Origin: CAVQKZ01 sp963837325
GTDB taxonomy: Bacteria; Actinomycetota; Actinomycetes; Mycobacteriales; Jatrophihabitantaceae
DNA length: 64,000 bases
Assembly: GCA_963837325.1 (NCBI GenBank)
Contig: CAWIMV010000001.1
Span: forward strand, 620,001 to 684,000
Direction of reading: 5' to 3'
Positions 33,602-41,783 of the stretch are shown one piece after another (within the stretch, counting starts at the first letter, position 1; every line of letters begins with the position of its first letter). Position numbers and translations under genes: made by a program. The notes under the pieces are model-generated. The model was not told the DNA's origin. It saw only the letters and a program-made list of their open reading frames with translations, and ran no database searches.

Positions 33602-34429
33602 TCAGGCCGTCGCCCGCGCGATCACCGAATACGTCGGTACTTCGACCACGTCCCCGTGCACGAACTCGGCGAATCGGTCCGCGATGAGGGCGCGAGCCTG
33701 GCCTTGCTGTTCGCTGTCCAGCGCCGCGAACACGCGTCCGAACGGCGTGCCCGACAAGCCGGCGACGAGGCTTTCGACGCCCGGCCAGCGGGTGAGGAGT
33801 TCAACGTCTCGCGACTCGATGTCGGTGAACCCGGCGCCACTCAACAGTTCCGCCGTCTCCGATGCGCTCAGCACGTAGCCGGATTCTTCGTACGCGTCCG
33901 GGAACGGTGCTTCGGCCCCGACGTCGCGCAGCGTGCGGTTGAGCCGCCCGAACGGCAGGACGTCGTGGCCGGGGCTGAAGACGGCGATGCCCACGAGTCC
34001 ACCCGGGCGCAACACCCGGCGCATCTCCCGCACAGCTCCGGTCCGATCAGAGATGAACGGCATCCCCTGCTGGCACAACACAACGTCGAACTCGTCGTGG
34101 GCAAAGGCGAGTTCGGTCGCCGGTGCGATGGCGGTCTCGATCGGGGCGGCGCCCGGCTCGGGCGGATGGTCGGCCAGGAACTCGATCATCGCCGGGCTGA
34201 TGTCGGTGGCGACGACTCGGCCGTCCGCACCGGTGCGCTGCGCGGCGGCACGGGTTACCACCCCGGTGCCCGCTGCGACGTCGAGAACGGCGGCACCCGG
34301 GGCAAGGGCGACGGCGTCGAGCAACACCTCAGCCCATGGCTGGAACAGATACGGCGCGAGATGCCGCTCGTAGTTCACCGGTACGGAAGCGGCCGTGAAC
34401 GCCCCGGCCCGGTCAGCCTCTGTGGTCAT
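33602..34429 (-). CDS. Class I SAM-dependent methyltransferase
   Basis: A 275-residue methyltransferase. SAM-binding motif I is VLDVAAGTGVVTRAAA at about residue 48, then VVATDISPAMIEFL (acidic residue for ribose) and FDVVLCQQGMPFI with EMRRVLRPGGLVGI. This is the UbiE/COQ5-like fold. The substrate is unknown. It converges on lepA 8 nt away. Confidence 0.88.
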   Translation of the reverse strand: MTTEADRAGAFTAASVPVNYERHLAPYLFQPWAEVLLDAVALAPGAAVLDVAAGTGVVTRAAAQRTGADGRVVATDISPAMIEFLADHPPEPGAAPIETAIAPATELAFAHDEFDVVLCQQGMPFISDRTGAVREMRRVLRPGGLVGIAVFSPGHDVLPFGRLNRTLRDVGAEAPFPDAYEESGYVLSASETAELLSGAGFTDIESRDVELLTRWPGVESLVAGLSGTPFGRVFAALDSEQQGQARALIADRFAEFVHGDVVEVPTYSVIARATA

Positions 34430-34480
34430 GCCTGCACGATAGGGCGTGCCCCACTCCGGGATGACTGTCCGCGTCGACGG

Positions 34481-34888
34481 CTACCGAGGGCGATTCCGGC
34501 CGAGTGGCCTGTGGGCAACATCGCCGCGGCCACCGACCAGCGGCGGCCAGCCCGCCCGGAGCAGGGCATCGGCCACGTCGCGCTGCAGCGCAGCGAGCGC
34601 CGGCGCAGGTCCCGGCCCCAGCCACACCACACCGGCGCGGCCGAAGCGGCCGACGGCACTGAGCGCGACAGCGATCGGCTCATGCGCCGCCGCCACCTCC
34701 GCCGCCATCGCGAGCACCGCGGGCAAGCCGGCCTGCCGATCCACCCGGGCCGCGGCCAGGCTGAAGTGCGGCCGGTGCGGCGGTCGCGGGGGCAGGGCAA
34801 TGCCCGCGGCGCGAACGAGTTCCCGGGCGGCGAGAATCTCCTCGTCGGTCGCCGGGTCGAACGCGGCGCACACCACGGCCGTCACCAA
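34481..34888 (-). CDS. Degenerate 2H phosphoesterase (2'-5' RNA ligase-like)
   Basis: About 135 residues. VCAAFDPATDEEILAARELV followed by RPHFSLAAARV gives the first HxS motif of the 2H family, and VVWLGPGPAPALAALQRDV is the typical middle. The second catalytic HxT/S should appear near the C-terminus, but the frame reads AHRPLGRNRPR and stops, so it has His without Thr/Ser and lacks the usual final strand. It is probably truncated or inactive. Start is TTG 34888 or GTG 34885. The methyltransferase starts 52 nt downstream of its stop. Confidence 0.55.
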   Translation of the reverse strand: MVTAVVCAAFDPATDEEILAARELVRAAGIALPPRPPHRPHFSLAAARVDRQAGLPAVLAMAAEVAAAHEPIAVALSAVGRFGRAGVVWLGPGPAPALAALQRDVADALLRAGWPPLVGGRGDVAHRPLGRNRPR

Positions 34889-34924
34889 ACCCGAGCCGAC
34901 CTGCTCAACCGCTGCGCCCCGAGG

Positions 34925-35293
34925 TCACTCCGGCGCTTGGCAGACCGCCTCGACGTTGTTGCCGTCGGGGTCGCGGACGAACGCTCCGTAGTAGTCGGGG
35001 TGGTACTCCGGCCAGACCCGCGGCTCGTACAGCACTTCGGCTCCGGTGCTCACGGCAGCGGCGAAGAAGGCGCGCACCGCGTCGCGGCTGGGTGCCGTGA
35101 ACGCCAGGTGCGATTCGCGGAATCCCTCGCCGGTGTTCTGCCGGCCGATCCAGAACTCCGGACGGTCGCGCCCGTAGCCGATGACGTTGCCGAGGTCGAC
35201 GACCTCGTGGCCGCCGAGCGTGGCGAGCACCGTGTCGTAGAACGTCGTGCTGGCCTCGAGATCGGCACACTGAATTGCCACGTGATCGAGCAT
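34925..35293 (-). CDS. VOC-family (glyoxalase-like) protein
   Basis: A 122-residue vicinal oxygen chelate protein: MLDHVAIQCADLEASTTFYDTVLATLG at the N-terminus, SHLAFTAPSRDAVRAFFAAA in the middle and YYGAFVRDPDGNNVEAVC at the end. His 4, the later His in SHLAF and the Glu in NNVEAV are the expected metal ligands. The substrate is unknown. It may form a transcription unit with the 2H gene 36 nt downstream. Confidence 0.88.
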   Translation of the reverse strand: MLDHVAIQCADLEASTTFYDTVLATLGGHEVVDLGNVIGYGRDRPEFWIGRQNTGEGFRESHLAFTAPSRDAVRAFFAAAVSTGAEVLYEPRVWPEYHPDYYGAFVRDPDGNNVEAVCQAPE

Positions 35294-35316
35294 CAGCCGA
35301 TTATGCGCGGTACCGG

Positions 35317-35388
35317 CCGCGAGTGGTCACTTAACCGCCGAGTGGTCACTTGTAGCTGACCACTCGGTGCGCAAGTGACCACTCGCGG
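35317..35388. repeat. Nested palindromic intergenic element
   Basis: Outer arms CCGCGAGTGGTCACTT (35317-35332) and AAGTGACCACTCGCGG (35373-35388) match perfectly. Inside is a second perfect dyad, CCGAGTGGTCA (35338-35348) and TGACCACTCGG (35357-35367). GAGTGGTCACTT thus appears four times in alternating orientation. It occupies most of the gap between the VOC gene and the oxidoreductase. No open frame is present. Confidence 0.8.
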
Positions 35389-35400
35389 GGGCGGCCGGCG

Positions 35401-36369
35401 TCAGACCTCCAGGACGACCTTGCCGACCACATCGCCCGCGGCGATAGCGGCCAGCCCGTCGGCGGCGGCGTCCAACGGCAGCACCCGGTCGATGTGCGGG
35501 CGCAGGCCCGTCGCCCGCAGGAACCCGATCAGTTCGCCCAGTTCGGTCTTCGTGCCCATCGTCGAACCGACGACTTGCAGCTGCAGGAAGAAGATCCGGG
35601 ACAGGTCGGCCGGCGGGTTCGGCCCCGAGGTCGCTCCCGAGATCACGATCCGACCGCCCGGCCGTAACGACTTCATCGAGTGCGACCAGGTCGCCTCGCC
35701 GACGGTCTCCAACACGGCGTCGACCCGTTCCGGCAGCCGGGCACCCGACGTGAACGCCTCGTGTGCGCCGAGTTCGAGCGCCACCGCCTGCTTGGCTTCG
35801 GTGCGCGCGGTGGCGTACACGCGCAGCCCGGCCGCCCGCGCCATGGCGATGCACGCGGTGGCGACCCCGCCCGTCGCGCCCTGCACGAGCACCGTCTGGC
35901 CGGGACGCAGGCCGGAGTGCACGAACAGCATCCGGTAGGCGGTCAACCAGGCCGTCGACAGGCAGGCGGCCTCGGCCCACGAGAGCTCGGCCGGTTTGGG
36001 CACGACGTTGTGGGCAGGGACGACCACGTACTGGGCCAGCGAGCCCTGGTGCTGCTCCGACAGCAGCGACCGCTTCGGGTCGAGCGTTTCGTCGCCGCTC
36101 CAACCCGGTGCGTTGATGACCGCGTGCACGACCACCTCTTCGCCGGTGGACTCGTCGATCCCGGCGGCATCGCAGCCCAGGATCATGGGCAGCTGGTCGG
36201 CCTTGATGCCCACGCCCCGCAGCGTCCACAGATCGTGGTGGTTGAGGCTCGCGGCCTTGACCGCGACGCGGGTCCACCCGTCCGGCGGGCCGGGCTCCGG
36301 CCGCTCACCGACCACCAGGCCGCTGAGCGGATCGTCCGGATTGATCGACTGGGCGTAGACGGCGCGCAT
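35401..36369 (-). CDS. Zinc-less NADPH quinone oxidoreductase (MDR superfamily)
   Basis: A 322-residue medium-chain dehydrogenase/reductase. The catalytic domain has LNHHDLWTLRGVG and GCDAAGIDESTGEEV; the nucleotide-binding domain has VLVQGATGGVATACIAMARAAGLRVYAT. The conserved structural zinc cysteines are absent, so it belongs to the quinone/enoyl reductase type. The substrate is unknown. It lies 30 nt downstream of the DUF6295-like gene and may be in the same unit. Confidence 0.87.
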   Translation of the reverse strand: MRAVYAQSINPDDPLSGLVVGERPEPGPPDGWTRVAVKAASLNHHDLWTLRGVGIKADQLPMILGCDAAGIDESTGEEVVVHAVINAPGWSGDETLDPKRSLLSEQHQGSLAQYVVVPAHNVVPKPAELSWAEAACLSTAWLTAYRMLFVHSGLRPGQTVLVQGATGGVATACIAMARAAGLRVYATARTEAKQAVALELGAHEAFTSGARLPERVDAVLETVGEATWSHSMKSLRPGGRIVISGATSGPNPPADLSRIFFLQLQVVGSTMGTKTELGELIGFLRATGLRPHIDRVLPLDAAADGLAAIAAGDVVGKVVLEV

Positions 36370-36399
36370 GGGCCGACCCTATCGACGCATCGCCTGGGC

Positions 36400-36666
36400 T
36401 CAGGCGGTGAGTTCGGCCGGCGCTGCGGCGAGCGCGGCCTGAATCGCGCTCACCAGGTCGCGGGCCGACGCCGCGGTGAGTTCCAGCGCCACCCGGGCGG
36501 ACGGCCCGCGGGACGGGTCCGCGACGTCGATGTTCAGCGTGTGCTCGGCCATCGCGTGCACGGGGTGGTCGAAGTAGACGGTGGCGGCGGTGACGTGGAA
36601 CCAGCTGCCGTTCGGGCCCTTCGCGCTGCCTTCGATGCCGGCCCGCTCAGTGGTGTACGTGCACAT
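36400..36666 (-). CDS. Small DUF6295-like protein
   Basis: An 88-residue protein starting MCTYTTERAGIEGSAKGPNG and continuing VYFDHPVHAMAEHTLNIDV. I recall this pattern as an uncharacterised actinobacterial family (DUF6295). It ends in an Ala-rich helix. It sits 2 nt after the dienelactone hydrolase stop and is likely co-expressed with it. The conserved Cys2 and the two His residues could bind metal, but this is speculation. Confidence 0.75.
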   Translation of the reverse strand: MCTYTTERAGIEGSAKGPNGSWFHVTAATVYFDHPVHAMAEHTLNIDVADPSRGPSARVALELTAASARDLVSAIQAALAAAPAELTA

Positions 36667-36668
36667 GA

Positions 36669-37412
36669 TCAGCTCCCCAGCTTCGCCGCGAGGAATGCCG
36701 CAATCTTCTCCCAGCCGTCGTTCGCCGCTGCCACTCGGTAAGACGGTCGGTCGACGGCGAAGAAGCCGTGCCCGGCGTCGACGTAGGTGTGGAACTCGAA
36801 GTCCTTGCCGTTCGCGGCCAGGATCTCGCCGAGCCGCACCACGTGATCCGGCGACGGGCGCGAGTCATCGGCGCCGAACAGCCCGAGCAGCGGTGCCCGC
36901 AGCCCCGGCAGCTGGTCCTCGAGATTGGTGATCGCCAGCGGATAGTTCTCTGGCGGCGTGCCGGTGACGAATGCGCCGTAGCAGTCGACGGCGGCGTCCA
37001 GATCCAGGTTGCACGCGGCCAGCACGGCTTGCCGGCCGCCCGAGCAGTGCCCGATCACGCCGACCTTGCCGTTCGAGGTGGGCTGCGCGCGCAAATGGGC
37101 AGCGGCCCCGCCGACGTCGCCGATGAGCCGCTCGTCGGGCACGCCGCCGTTCGCCCGCGCCGTCGCGGCGGCGTCGTCCGGCGCGGCGCCCGGCGCCTCG
37201 CGGGAGTACAGGTTCGGGCAGATCGCGTCGTAGCCGAGCTCGGCGAAGCGCCGGGTGATCTCCTTGGTCGCCCGGTCGTAGCCGGGCATGTGGTGGATCA
37301 CGACGACGCCTCCGCGCGGGCCGTCGCCGCCGGGGCGGGCGAGATAGGCCTCGATCTCGTCACCGTTGTGCCCGACGATGCTGGTCGTCTCTGCGCTCAG
37401 GAAGTCGCTCAT
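36669..37412 (-). CDS. Dienelactone hydrolase-family protein
   Basis: A 247-residue alpha/beta hydrolase. The nucleophile is Cys in GHCSGGRQAVLAACNLD (dienelactone hydrolase type), the Asp is in LFGADDSRPS and the His is in YVDAGHGFFAVDRPSY. All three triad residues are present, so it should be active. The physiological ester is unknown. First gene of a tightly packed reverse-strand pair. Confidence 0.9.
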   Translation of the reverse strand: MSDFLSAETTSIVGHNGDEIEAYLARPGGDGPRGGVVVIHHMPGYDRATKEITRRFAELGYDAICPNLYSREAPGAAPDDAAATARANGGVPDERLIGDVGGAAAHLRAQPTSNGKVGVIGHCSGGRQAVLAACNLDLDAAVDCYGAFVTGTPPENYPLAITNLEDQLPGLRAPLLGLFGADDSRPSPDHVVRLGEILAANGKDFEFHTYVDAGHGFFAVDRPSYRVAAANDGWEKIAAFLAAKLGS

Positions 37413-37460
37413 TGCTCGATCGAATCATGCCGACCTGTGCCCCTCTTCTAGAGTCACGCC

Positions 37461-37634
37461 GTGCCTCGAATTCGGCGTCCCTTGTTAGCGCTGCTCGTGC
37501 TCGTCCTGGCACTGGTCATCGGGTACGGCATCCGCGCAGCCCGTTCGGACGGCGCGCCGCCGCGGTCGACGTCCACCCCCTCGTCTGCACCTCCGGCGCG
37601 GGCGCTGCCGACAGGCGTCCGTGACCAGGCCTGA
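37461..37634 (+). CDS. Small membrane-anchored ORF, possible truncated secreted protein
   Basis: A 57-codon frame from GTG: MPRIRRPLLALLVLVLALVIGYG, an ideal signal anchor, then a Pro/Ser linker ending ALPTGVRDQA and TGA at 37632-37634. The layout resembles the N-terminus of secreted guanyl-specific ribonucleases, in which a similar linker leads into the catalytic domain. Here that domain is absent. It overlaps the MFS start by 14 nt. It may be a remnant or a genuine small membrane protein. Confidence 0.4.
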   Translation: MPRIRRPLLALLVLVLALVIGYGIRAARSDGAPPRSTSTPSSAPPARALPTGVRDQA

Positions 37635-38913
37635 GGCGGTCCGGCGCGGCGGTGGCCTGGTGCGCCACCGCGACTTCCTGCTGCTGTGGACCGGGCAGTC
37701 GGTCAGCGATCTCGGTACCGCCGTCAGCACGGTCGTTTTCCCGCTGATCGCGGTCGTGTACCTGCACGCGTCCGCATTCCAGGTGGGCGTGCTCGCGGGC
37801 GTGGAGTGGATCCCGTGGTTGCTGATCGGGCTGCCGGCCGGAGTCTGGGTCGATCGCTCGCGGTGCCGTCCGCTGATGCTTGGCTGCGACGTCCTGCGGG
37901 CGGCACTGATCGCCAGCGTGCCCATCGCCGCCGCCATGGGACACCTCGGCCTGGCCCAACTGTTCGTCGTCGCGATGCTGACCGGAGTCGCCACGGTCGT
38001 GTTCCAGGTCGCCTACCTGTCCTACATCCCCGCGCTGCTCGGCCGCGACGACCTCGTCGAGGCCAACGCCAAACTGCAGGGCAGCAGCGCGGTGGCGCAG
38101 GTGGTCGGCCCCGGCTTGGGCGGGCTGCTGGTGCAGGCATTCCGTGCGCCGTTCGCCCTGATCGTGGACGCCGCGAGTTACGTCGTGTCGGCTTTGGCCC
38201 TGGTGTCGATCAGGCAGCGCGAGCCGTACCGCACGAGCACCGGACAACGCAGTCTGCGCCGCGAGATCGCGGACGGGATGCGCTACGTCGCCGCCGATCC
38301 ACTGCTGCGCGTCCTGACGATCGCGCCGGCCATGGGGAACTTCTTCTTCATCGGCTACGAGTCGATCAACGTCCTCTTCCTCGTCCGGGCGGTGGGACTG
38401 GCGCCGGCATCGGTCGGATTGCTGGTCGGCCTGGTGAGTCTCGGCGCCGTTGTGGGCGCCGCGATTGCCCGCACGGTCGGGCGGTGGATCGGGACCTCGC
38501 GTGCGCTATGGCTGACGATGCTCGTGAGCGCGCCGTTCGGACTGCTCATCCCGCTGACGTCCCGGCATGCCGGGCTGGGTTTCTTCATCGTCGGCAACGT
38601 CGTGGTGTTCGTCGGCATCCTGATCTACAACGTGACGATCAGCAGCTTCCGGCAGGCGTACTGCCCACCGGCCATTCTCGGCCGGGTCGTGGCGACGATG
38701 CGGTTCGTGCTGTTCGGCACGATGCCGCTCGGTGCTCTCGTGGGCGGCGCGCTCGGCAGTCTGCTCGGTAGCCGGGACGCGCTCTGGGTCCTGCTGGCCG
38801 GCAACGTGTTGCCCAGCCTGGTCCTGGTGATGTCACCGCTGCGGGGCATCCGGGATCTACCCGACCGGCCGCCGGAATTGCCCGATCCGGTCGCCGCAAT
38901 GCCGCACAATTGA
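37621..38913 (+). CDS. MFS transporter (MFS_3/enterobactin-exporter-like)
   Basis: A 430-residue major facilitator with about 12 helices. RHRDFLLLWTGQSVSDLG and WIPWLLIGLPAGVWVDRSRCRPLML are characteristic of the EntS-like group of exporters. The substrate is unknown. It starts at GTG 37621 without a clear ribosome site, inside the end of the small ORF, so translational coupling to that ORF is possible. hemW begins directly after its stop. Confidence 0.88.
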   Translation: MTRPEAVRRGGGLVRHRDFLLLWTGQSVSDLGTAVSTVVFPLIAVVYLHASAFQVGVLAGVEWIPWLLIGLPAGVWVDRSRCRPLMLGCDVLRAALIASVPIAAAMGHLGLAQLFVVAMLTGVATVVFQVAYLSYIPALLGRDDLVEANAKLQGSSAVAQVVGPGLGGLLVQAFRAPFALIVDAASYVVSALALVSIRQREPYRTSTGQRSLRREIADGMRYVAADPLLRVLTIAPAMGNFFFIGYESINVLFLVRAVGLAPASVGLLVGLVSLGAVVGAAIARTVGRWIGTSRALWLTMLVSAPFGLLIPLTSRHAGLGFFIVGNVVVFVGILIYNVTISSFRQAYCPPAILGRVVATMRFVLFGTMPLGALVGGALGSLLGSRDALWVLLAGNVLPSLVLVMSPLRGIRDLPDRPPELPDPVAAMPHN

Positions 38914-40155
38914 ATGGTGCCCCCCGCCCTGCCCCACGGCGATCCCGCGCCCGCGAACGGGCGGTTGAGCCGCACCAACCTCGAGGCGGCGCGGGACAAG
39001 CCGTTCGGGTTCTACGTCCATATCCCGTTCTGCCAGACCCGGTGCGGGTACTGCGACTTCAACACCTACACCGCGGTCGAGCTCGGACCAGGGGTGAGCC
39101 GCGGCTCGTACGCCGACACGGTGCTGCAGGAGATCCGCCTGGCCAGTGACGTCCTGTTCGACGGCGACGCGATCGGCGACCGGATCCCGCCGGTGTCGAC
39201 AGTGTTCTTCGGCGGTGGCACCCCGACGCTGCTTCCGGCCGAGCATCTCGGGCTCATCATCCGCGAGATCCGCGAGCAGTTCGGGTTGAGCGCGGACGTC
39301 GAGATCACGACCGAGGCGAACCCGGAGACGGTGACGCCGACGTACTTCGCTCGGCTGCGTGAGGCCGGCTTCACCCGCGTGTCGATCGGGATGCAGTCCG
39401 CGGTGCCGCACGTGCTGGAGGTACTCGACCGGCGGCATCGGCCCGGGCGCCCGGAGGCGGCGGTCGCCGAAGCACGCGCGGCCGGGTTCGAGCACGTCAA
39501 CCTCGACCTGATCTACGGCGCGCCCTACGAGACCGACGCCGACTGGCAGAGCTCACTCGACGCCGCGATCAGCGCCGGTCCCGATCACATCAGCGCCTAC
39601 GCCCTTGTCGTCGAGGAGGGGACGGCCTTGGCCCGTCAGGTGGCGCAGGGCGTGGTACCGGCACCGGACGACGACGTGCTCGCCGACCGCTACGTGCAGG
39701 CCGACGAGACGTTGCAGGCCGCCGGCTTCGATTGGTACGAGGTGTCCAACTGGGCCACCGGCCCGACGGCTCGCTGCCGTCACAACGAGCTGTACTGGAG
39801 CGACGCGACCTGGTGGGGCGCCGGGCCGGGCGCGCACAGTCACGTCGGCGGGGTGCGCTGGTGGAACGTCAAGCACCCGGTGCGCTACACCGCAATGCTT
39901 GAGCGCGGCCACAGTCCGGCGGCCGCGCGGGAGTCGCTCGACGAGCGGGCTCGGTTCACCGAGCGGGTCATGCTCGGGGTCCGGATGCGGGCCGGGTTGG
40001 CGCTCGCCGAGTTGCCGCCGGCGTCACAGCGGGTCGTCCCGCAGCTGGCGACCTGGGGGCTGCTGGAGCATGATGCCGCCGCCATGGATCGCGTCGTGCT
40101 CACCCAGCGCGGACGGCTGCTGGCCGACGCGGTCGTGCGGGAACTACTCGCCTGA
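38914..40155 (+). CDS. hemW: Radical SAM heme chaperone HemW
   Basis: A 413-residue radical SAM protein. The cluster ligands are C40, C44 and C47 in FCQTRCGYC, followed by FFGGGTPTLL and TTEANPETV, as in HemW/HemN. It lacks the extra features of true coproporphyrinogen dehydrogenase, so HemW (heme delivery to respiratory proteins) is preferred. It overlaps the convergent Rv2375-like gene by 12 nt at the 3' end. Location beside hrcA is conserved in actinobacteria. Confidence 0.92.
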   Translation: MVPPALPHGDPAPANGRLSRTNLEAARDKPFGFYVHIPFCQTRCGYCDFNTYTAVELGPGVSRGSYADTVLQEIRLASDVLFDGDAIGDRIPPVSTVFFGGGTPTLLPAEHLGLIIREIREQFGLSADVEITTEANPETVTPTYFARLREAGFTRVSIGMQSAVPHVLEVLDRRHRPGRPEAAVAEARAAGFEHVNLDLIYGAPYETDADWQSSLDAAISAGPDHISAYALVVEEGTALARQVAQGVVPAPDDDVLADRYVQADETLQAAGFDWYEVSNWATGPTARCRHNELYWSDATWWGAGPGAHSHVGGVRWWNVKHPVRYTAMLERGHSPAAARESLDERARFTERVMLGVRMRAGLALAELPPASQRVVPQLATWGLLEHDAAAMDRVVLTQRGRLLADAVVRELLA

Positions 40156-40521
40156 CGGCGGGGGAGGCGCCGACGGTGGCGTGCGCTTTGCCGGCGCCTG
40201 GGTCTTGGCCGGCGAGGGCCGCAGGGCGTCCAGATCGAGCACGCGCACGTGCAGGGTGCGCCGGTTCTGCAGGGCCGCCCGCAGCGCCCGGTGCAATCCG
40301 TCCTCGAGGTAGATCTCGCCGTGCCAGAGCACGGCGTGCGGGAACAGGTCGCCGTAGAACGTCGAGTCCTCGTCGAGCAGATGGTCGAGGGCGAGTTCGC
40401 GCTTGGTAGCGGTCAGTTCGGCCAGCCGGACCGACCGCGGGGCAATCGTGGCCCAGTCTCGGGAGGAGAATCCGTGGTCGGGGTAGGGACGACCGTCCCG
40501 TACCGCCTTGAAGATCACCAC
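40144..40521 (-). CDS. Conserved actinobacterial hypothetical (Rv2375-like)
   Basis: A 125-residue protein, MVIFKAVRDGRPYPDHGFSS, with EDSTFYGDLFPHAVLWHGEIYLEDGLHRALRAAL as its core. In M. tuberculosis an equivalent gene, Rv2375, is likewise divergent from hrcA. AGGGG lies six bases before GTG 40521, which gives the same N-terminus as I recall for Rv2375. The Pro/Ala-rich C-terminal tail is extra. Function unknown. Confidence 0.82.
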   Translation of the reverse strand: MVIFKAVRDGRPYPDHGFSSRDWATIAPRSVRLAELTATKRELALDHLLDEDSTFYGDLFPHAVLWHGEIYLEDGLHRALRAALQNRRTLHVRVLDLDALRPSPAKTQAPAKRTPPSAPPPPSGE

Positions 40522-40655
40522 GCACCCCTGGATTCCGGCCGAATTCCCTAGCAAACCCTAGCGTGCGGCGGCAGGTCGGCCGGTTGTCGGCTGCGCAGAC
40601 CCGACGCGCCCCTAAACTGGAGCTCAGCAACGGCGAAGGGTGTGAGCGAGGGAAA

Positions 40656-41675
40656 ATGAGCGTCGAGGAGCGCAAGCTCGAGGTGCTGCGGGCGATCGTC
40701 GAGGACTTCATCGCGACCAACGAACCTGTCGGCAGCAAAGCCCTCGGCGACCGGCACAACCTCGGCGTGTCTCCCGCGACGATCCGCAACGACATGGCCT
40801 CCCTCGAAGAGGAAGGCCTGATCGCCCAGCCGCACACCAGCGCCGGGCGAATCCCCACCGACGCCGGCTATCGCCTCTTCGTCGACCGCCTCACGGAGGT
40901 CAAGCCGCTGTCGATCGCCGAGAAGCGCGCCATCCAGGCGTTTCTCGACGACGCCGTCGACCTTGACGACGTCCTGCACCGGGCCGTGCGCACCCTGGCC
41001 CAGCTCACCCACAACGTGGCGGTCGTGCAGTACCCGTCGCTGTCGCGCAGCAAGGTGCGCCACCTCGAACTGGTCTCGCTGTCGGCGTCGCGGCTGATGC
41101 TCGTGCTCATCACCGATACCGGGCGGGTGGAGCAGCGGGTCGTCGAATTACCGGCGCCGGTGAGCGACGAGGCCGTCGCCGATCTGCGCACGATGCTCAA
41201 CGGCCGCCTGCGCGACCGTCCGCTCGCCGAGGCTCCGCAAGCGATCACGGAACTGCCGGTGCAGGTGGCGCCGGAACTGCAAGGGCTGTTGTCGACGCTG
41301 ACCTCGGTGCTGCTCGAGACGCTGTTCGAGCAGCAGAGCGACCGCATCGTGCTGGGAGGCACCGCCAATCTCACCGAGCACAGCCAGGATTTCCCGGCCA
41401 TCCGGCCGGTGCTGGAGGCGCTCGAGGAGCAAGTGGTGTTGCTGCGTCTGCTCGACCGGTCCGAGGCCACCAGCCAGATCGTGGTGCGGATCGGCAACGA
41501 AAACGGCCATCAGGGGTTGCTGGCGACGTCGGTGGTCACCAGCGGATACGGCGCCCGAGGCGCCGCCTTGGGTGCCGTGGGCGTGCTCGGGCCACGTCGC
41601 ATGGACTACGGGCACACGATGGCGCGCGTGGCGGCCGTGGCGGGTTACGTCGGTGACCTGCTCGCCGAGCGGTGA
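40656..41675 (+). CDS. hrcA: Heat-shock repressor HrcA
   Basis: A 339-residue repressor that binds CIRCE. The winged helix at the N-terminus is KLEVLRAIVEDFIATNEPVGSKAL with ATIRNDMASLEEEGLIAQPHTSAGR. The dimerisation and inserted domains follow, ending LGPRRMDYGHTMARVAAVAGYVG. ATG 40656 is the family start; the upstream frame is non-coding. TAAACT at 40613-40618 may be its -10. A CIRCE element lies just after its stop, ahead of dnaJ. Confidence 0.97.
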   Translation: MSVEERKLEVLRAIVEDFIATNEPVGSKALGDRHNLGVSPATIRNDMASLEEEGLIAQPHTSAGRIPTDAGYRLFVDRLTEVKPLSIAEKRAIQAFLDDAVDLDDVLHRAVRTLAQLTHNVAVVQYPSLSRSKVRHLELVSLSASRLMLVLITDTGRVEQRVVELPAPVSDEAVADLRTMLNGRLRDRPLAEAPQAITELPVQVAPELQGLLSTLTSVLLETLFEQQSDRIVLGGTANLTEHSQDFPAIRPVLEALEEQVVLLRLLDRSEATSQIVVRIGNENGHQGLLATSVVTSGYGARGAALGAVGVLGPRRMDYGHTMARVAAVAGYVGDLLAER

Positions 41676-41731
41676 CGTGTTGCTCACCGTGCGGTGAGCG
41701 GCGCACTGTCGGGGCGCGACCGTACACTTGC

Positions 41732-41758
41732 TTGGCACTCCTGACTGCTGAGTGCCAG
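41732..41758. promoter_or_regulatory. CIRCE operator upstream of dnaJ
   Basis: TTGGCACTC-N9-GAGTGCCAG fits the CIRCE consensus TTAGCACTC-N9-GAGTGCTAA with one compensating change in each arm, so the dyad is perfect over eight of nine pairs. It lies 25 nt before the dnaJ GTG. TACACT at 41723-41728 just upstream may be the -10. HrcA encoded next door is the expected ligand, making dnaJ-rsmE heat inducible. Confidence 0.88.
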
Positions 41759-41783
41759 ACGATTTCGAGGACGGGACCGGTTC

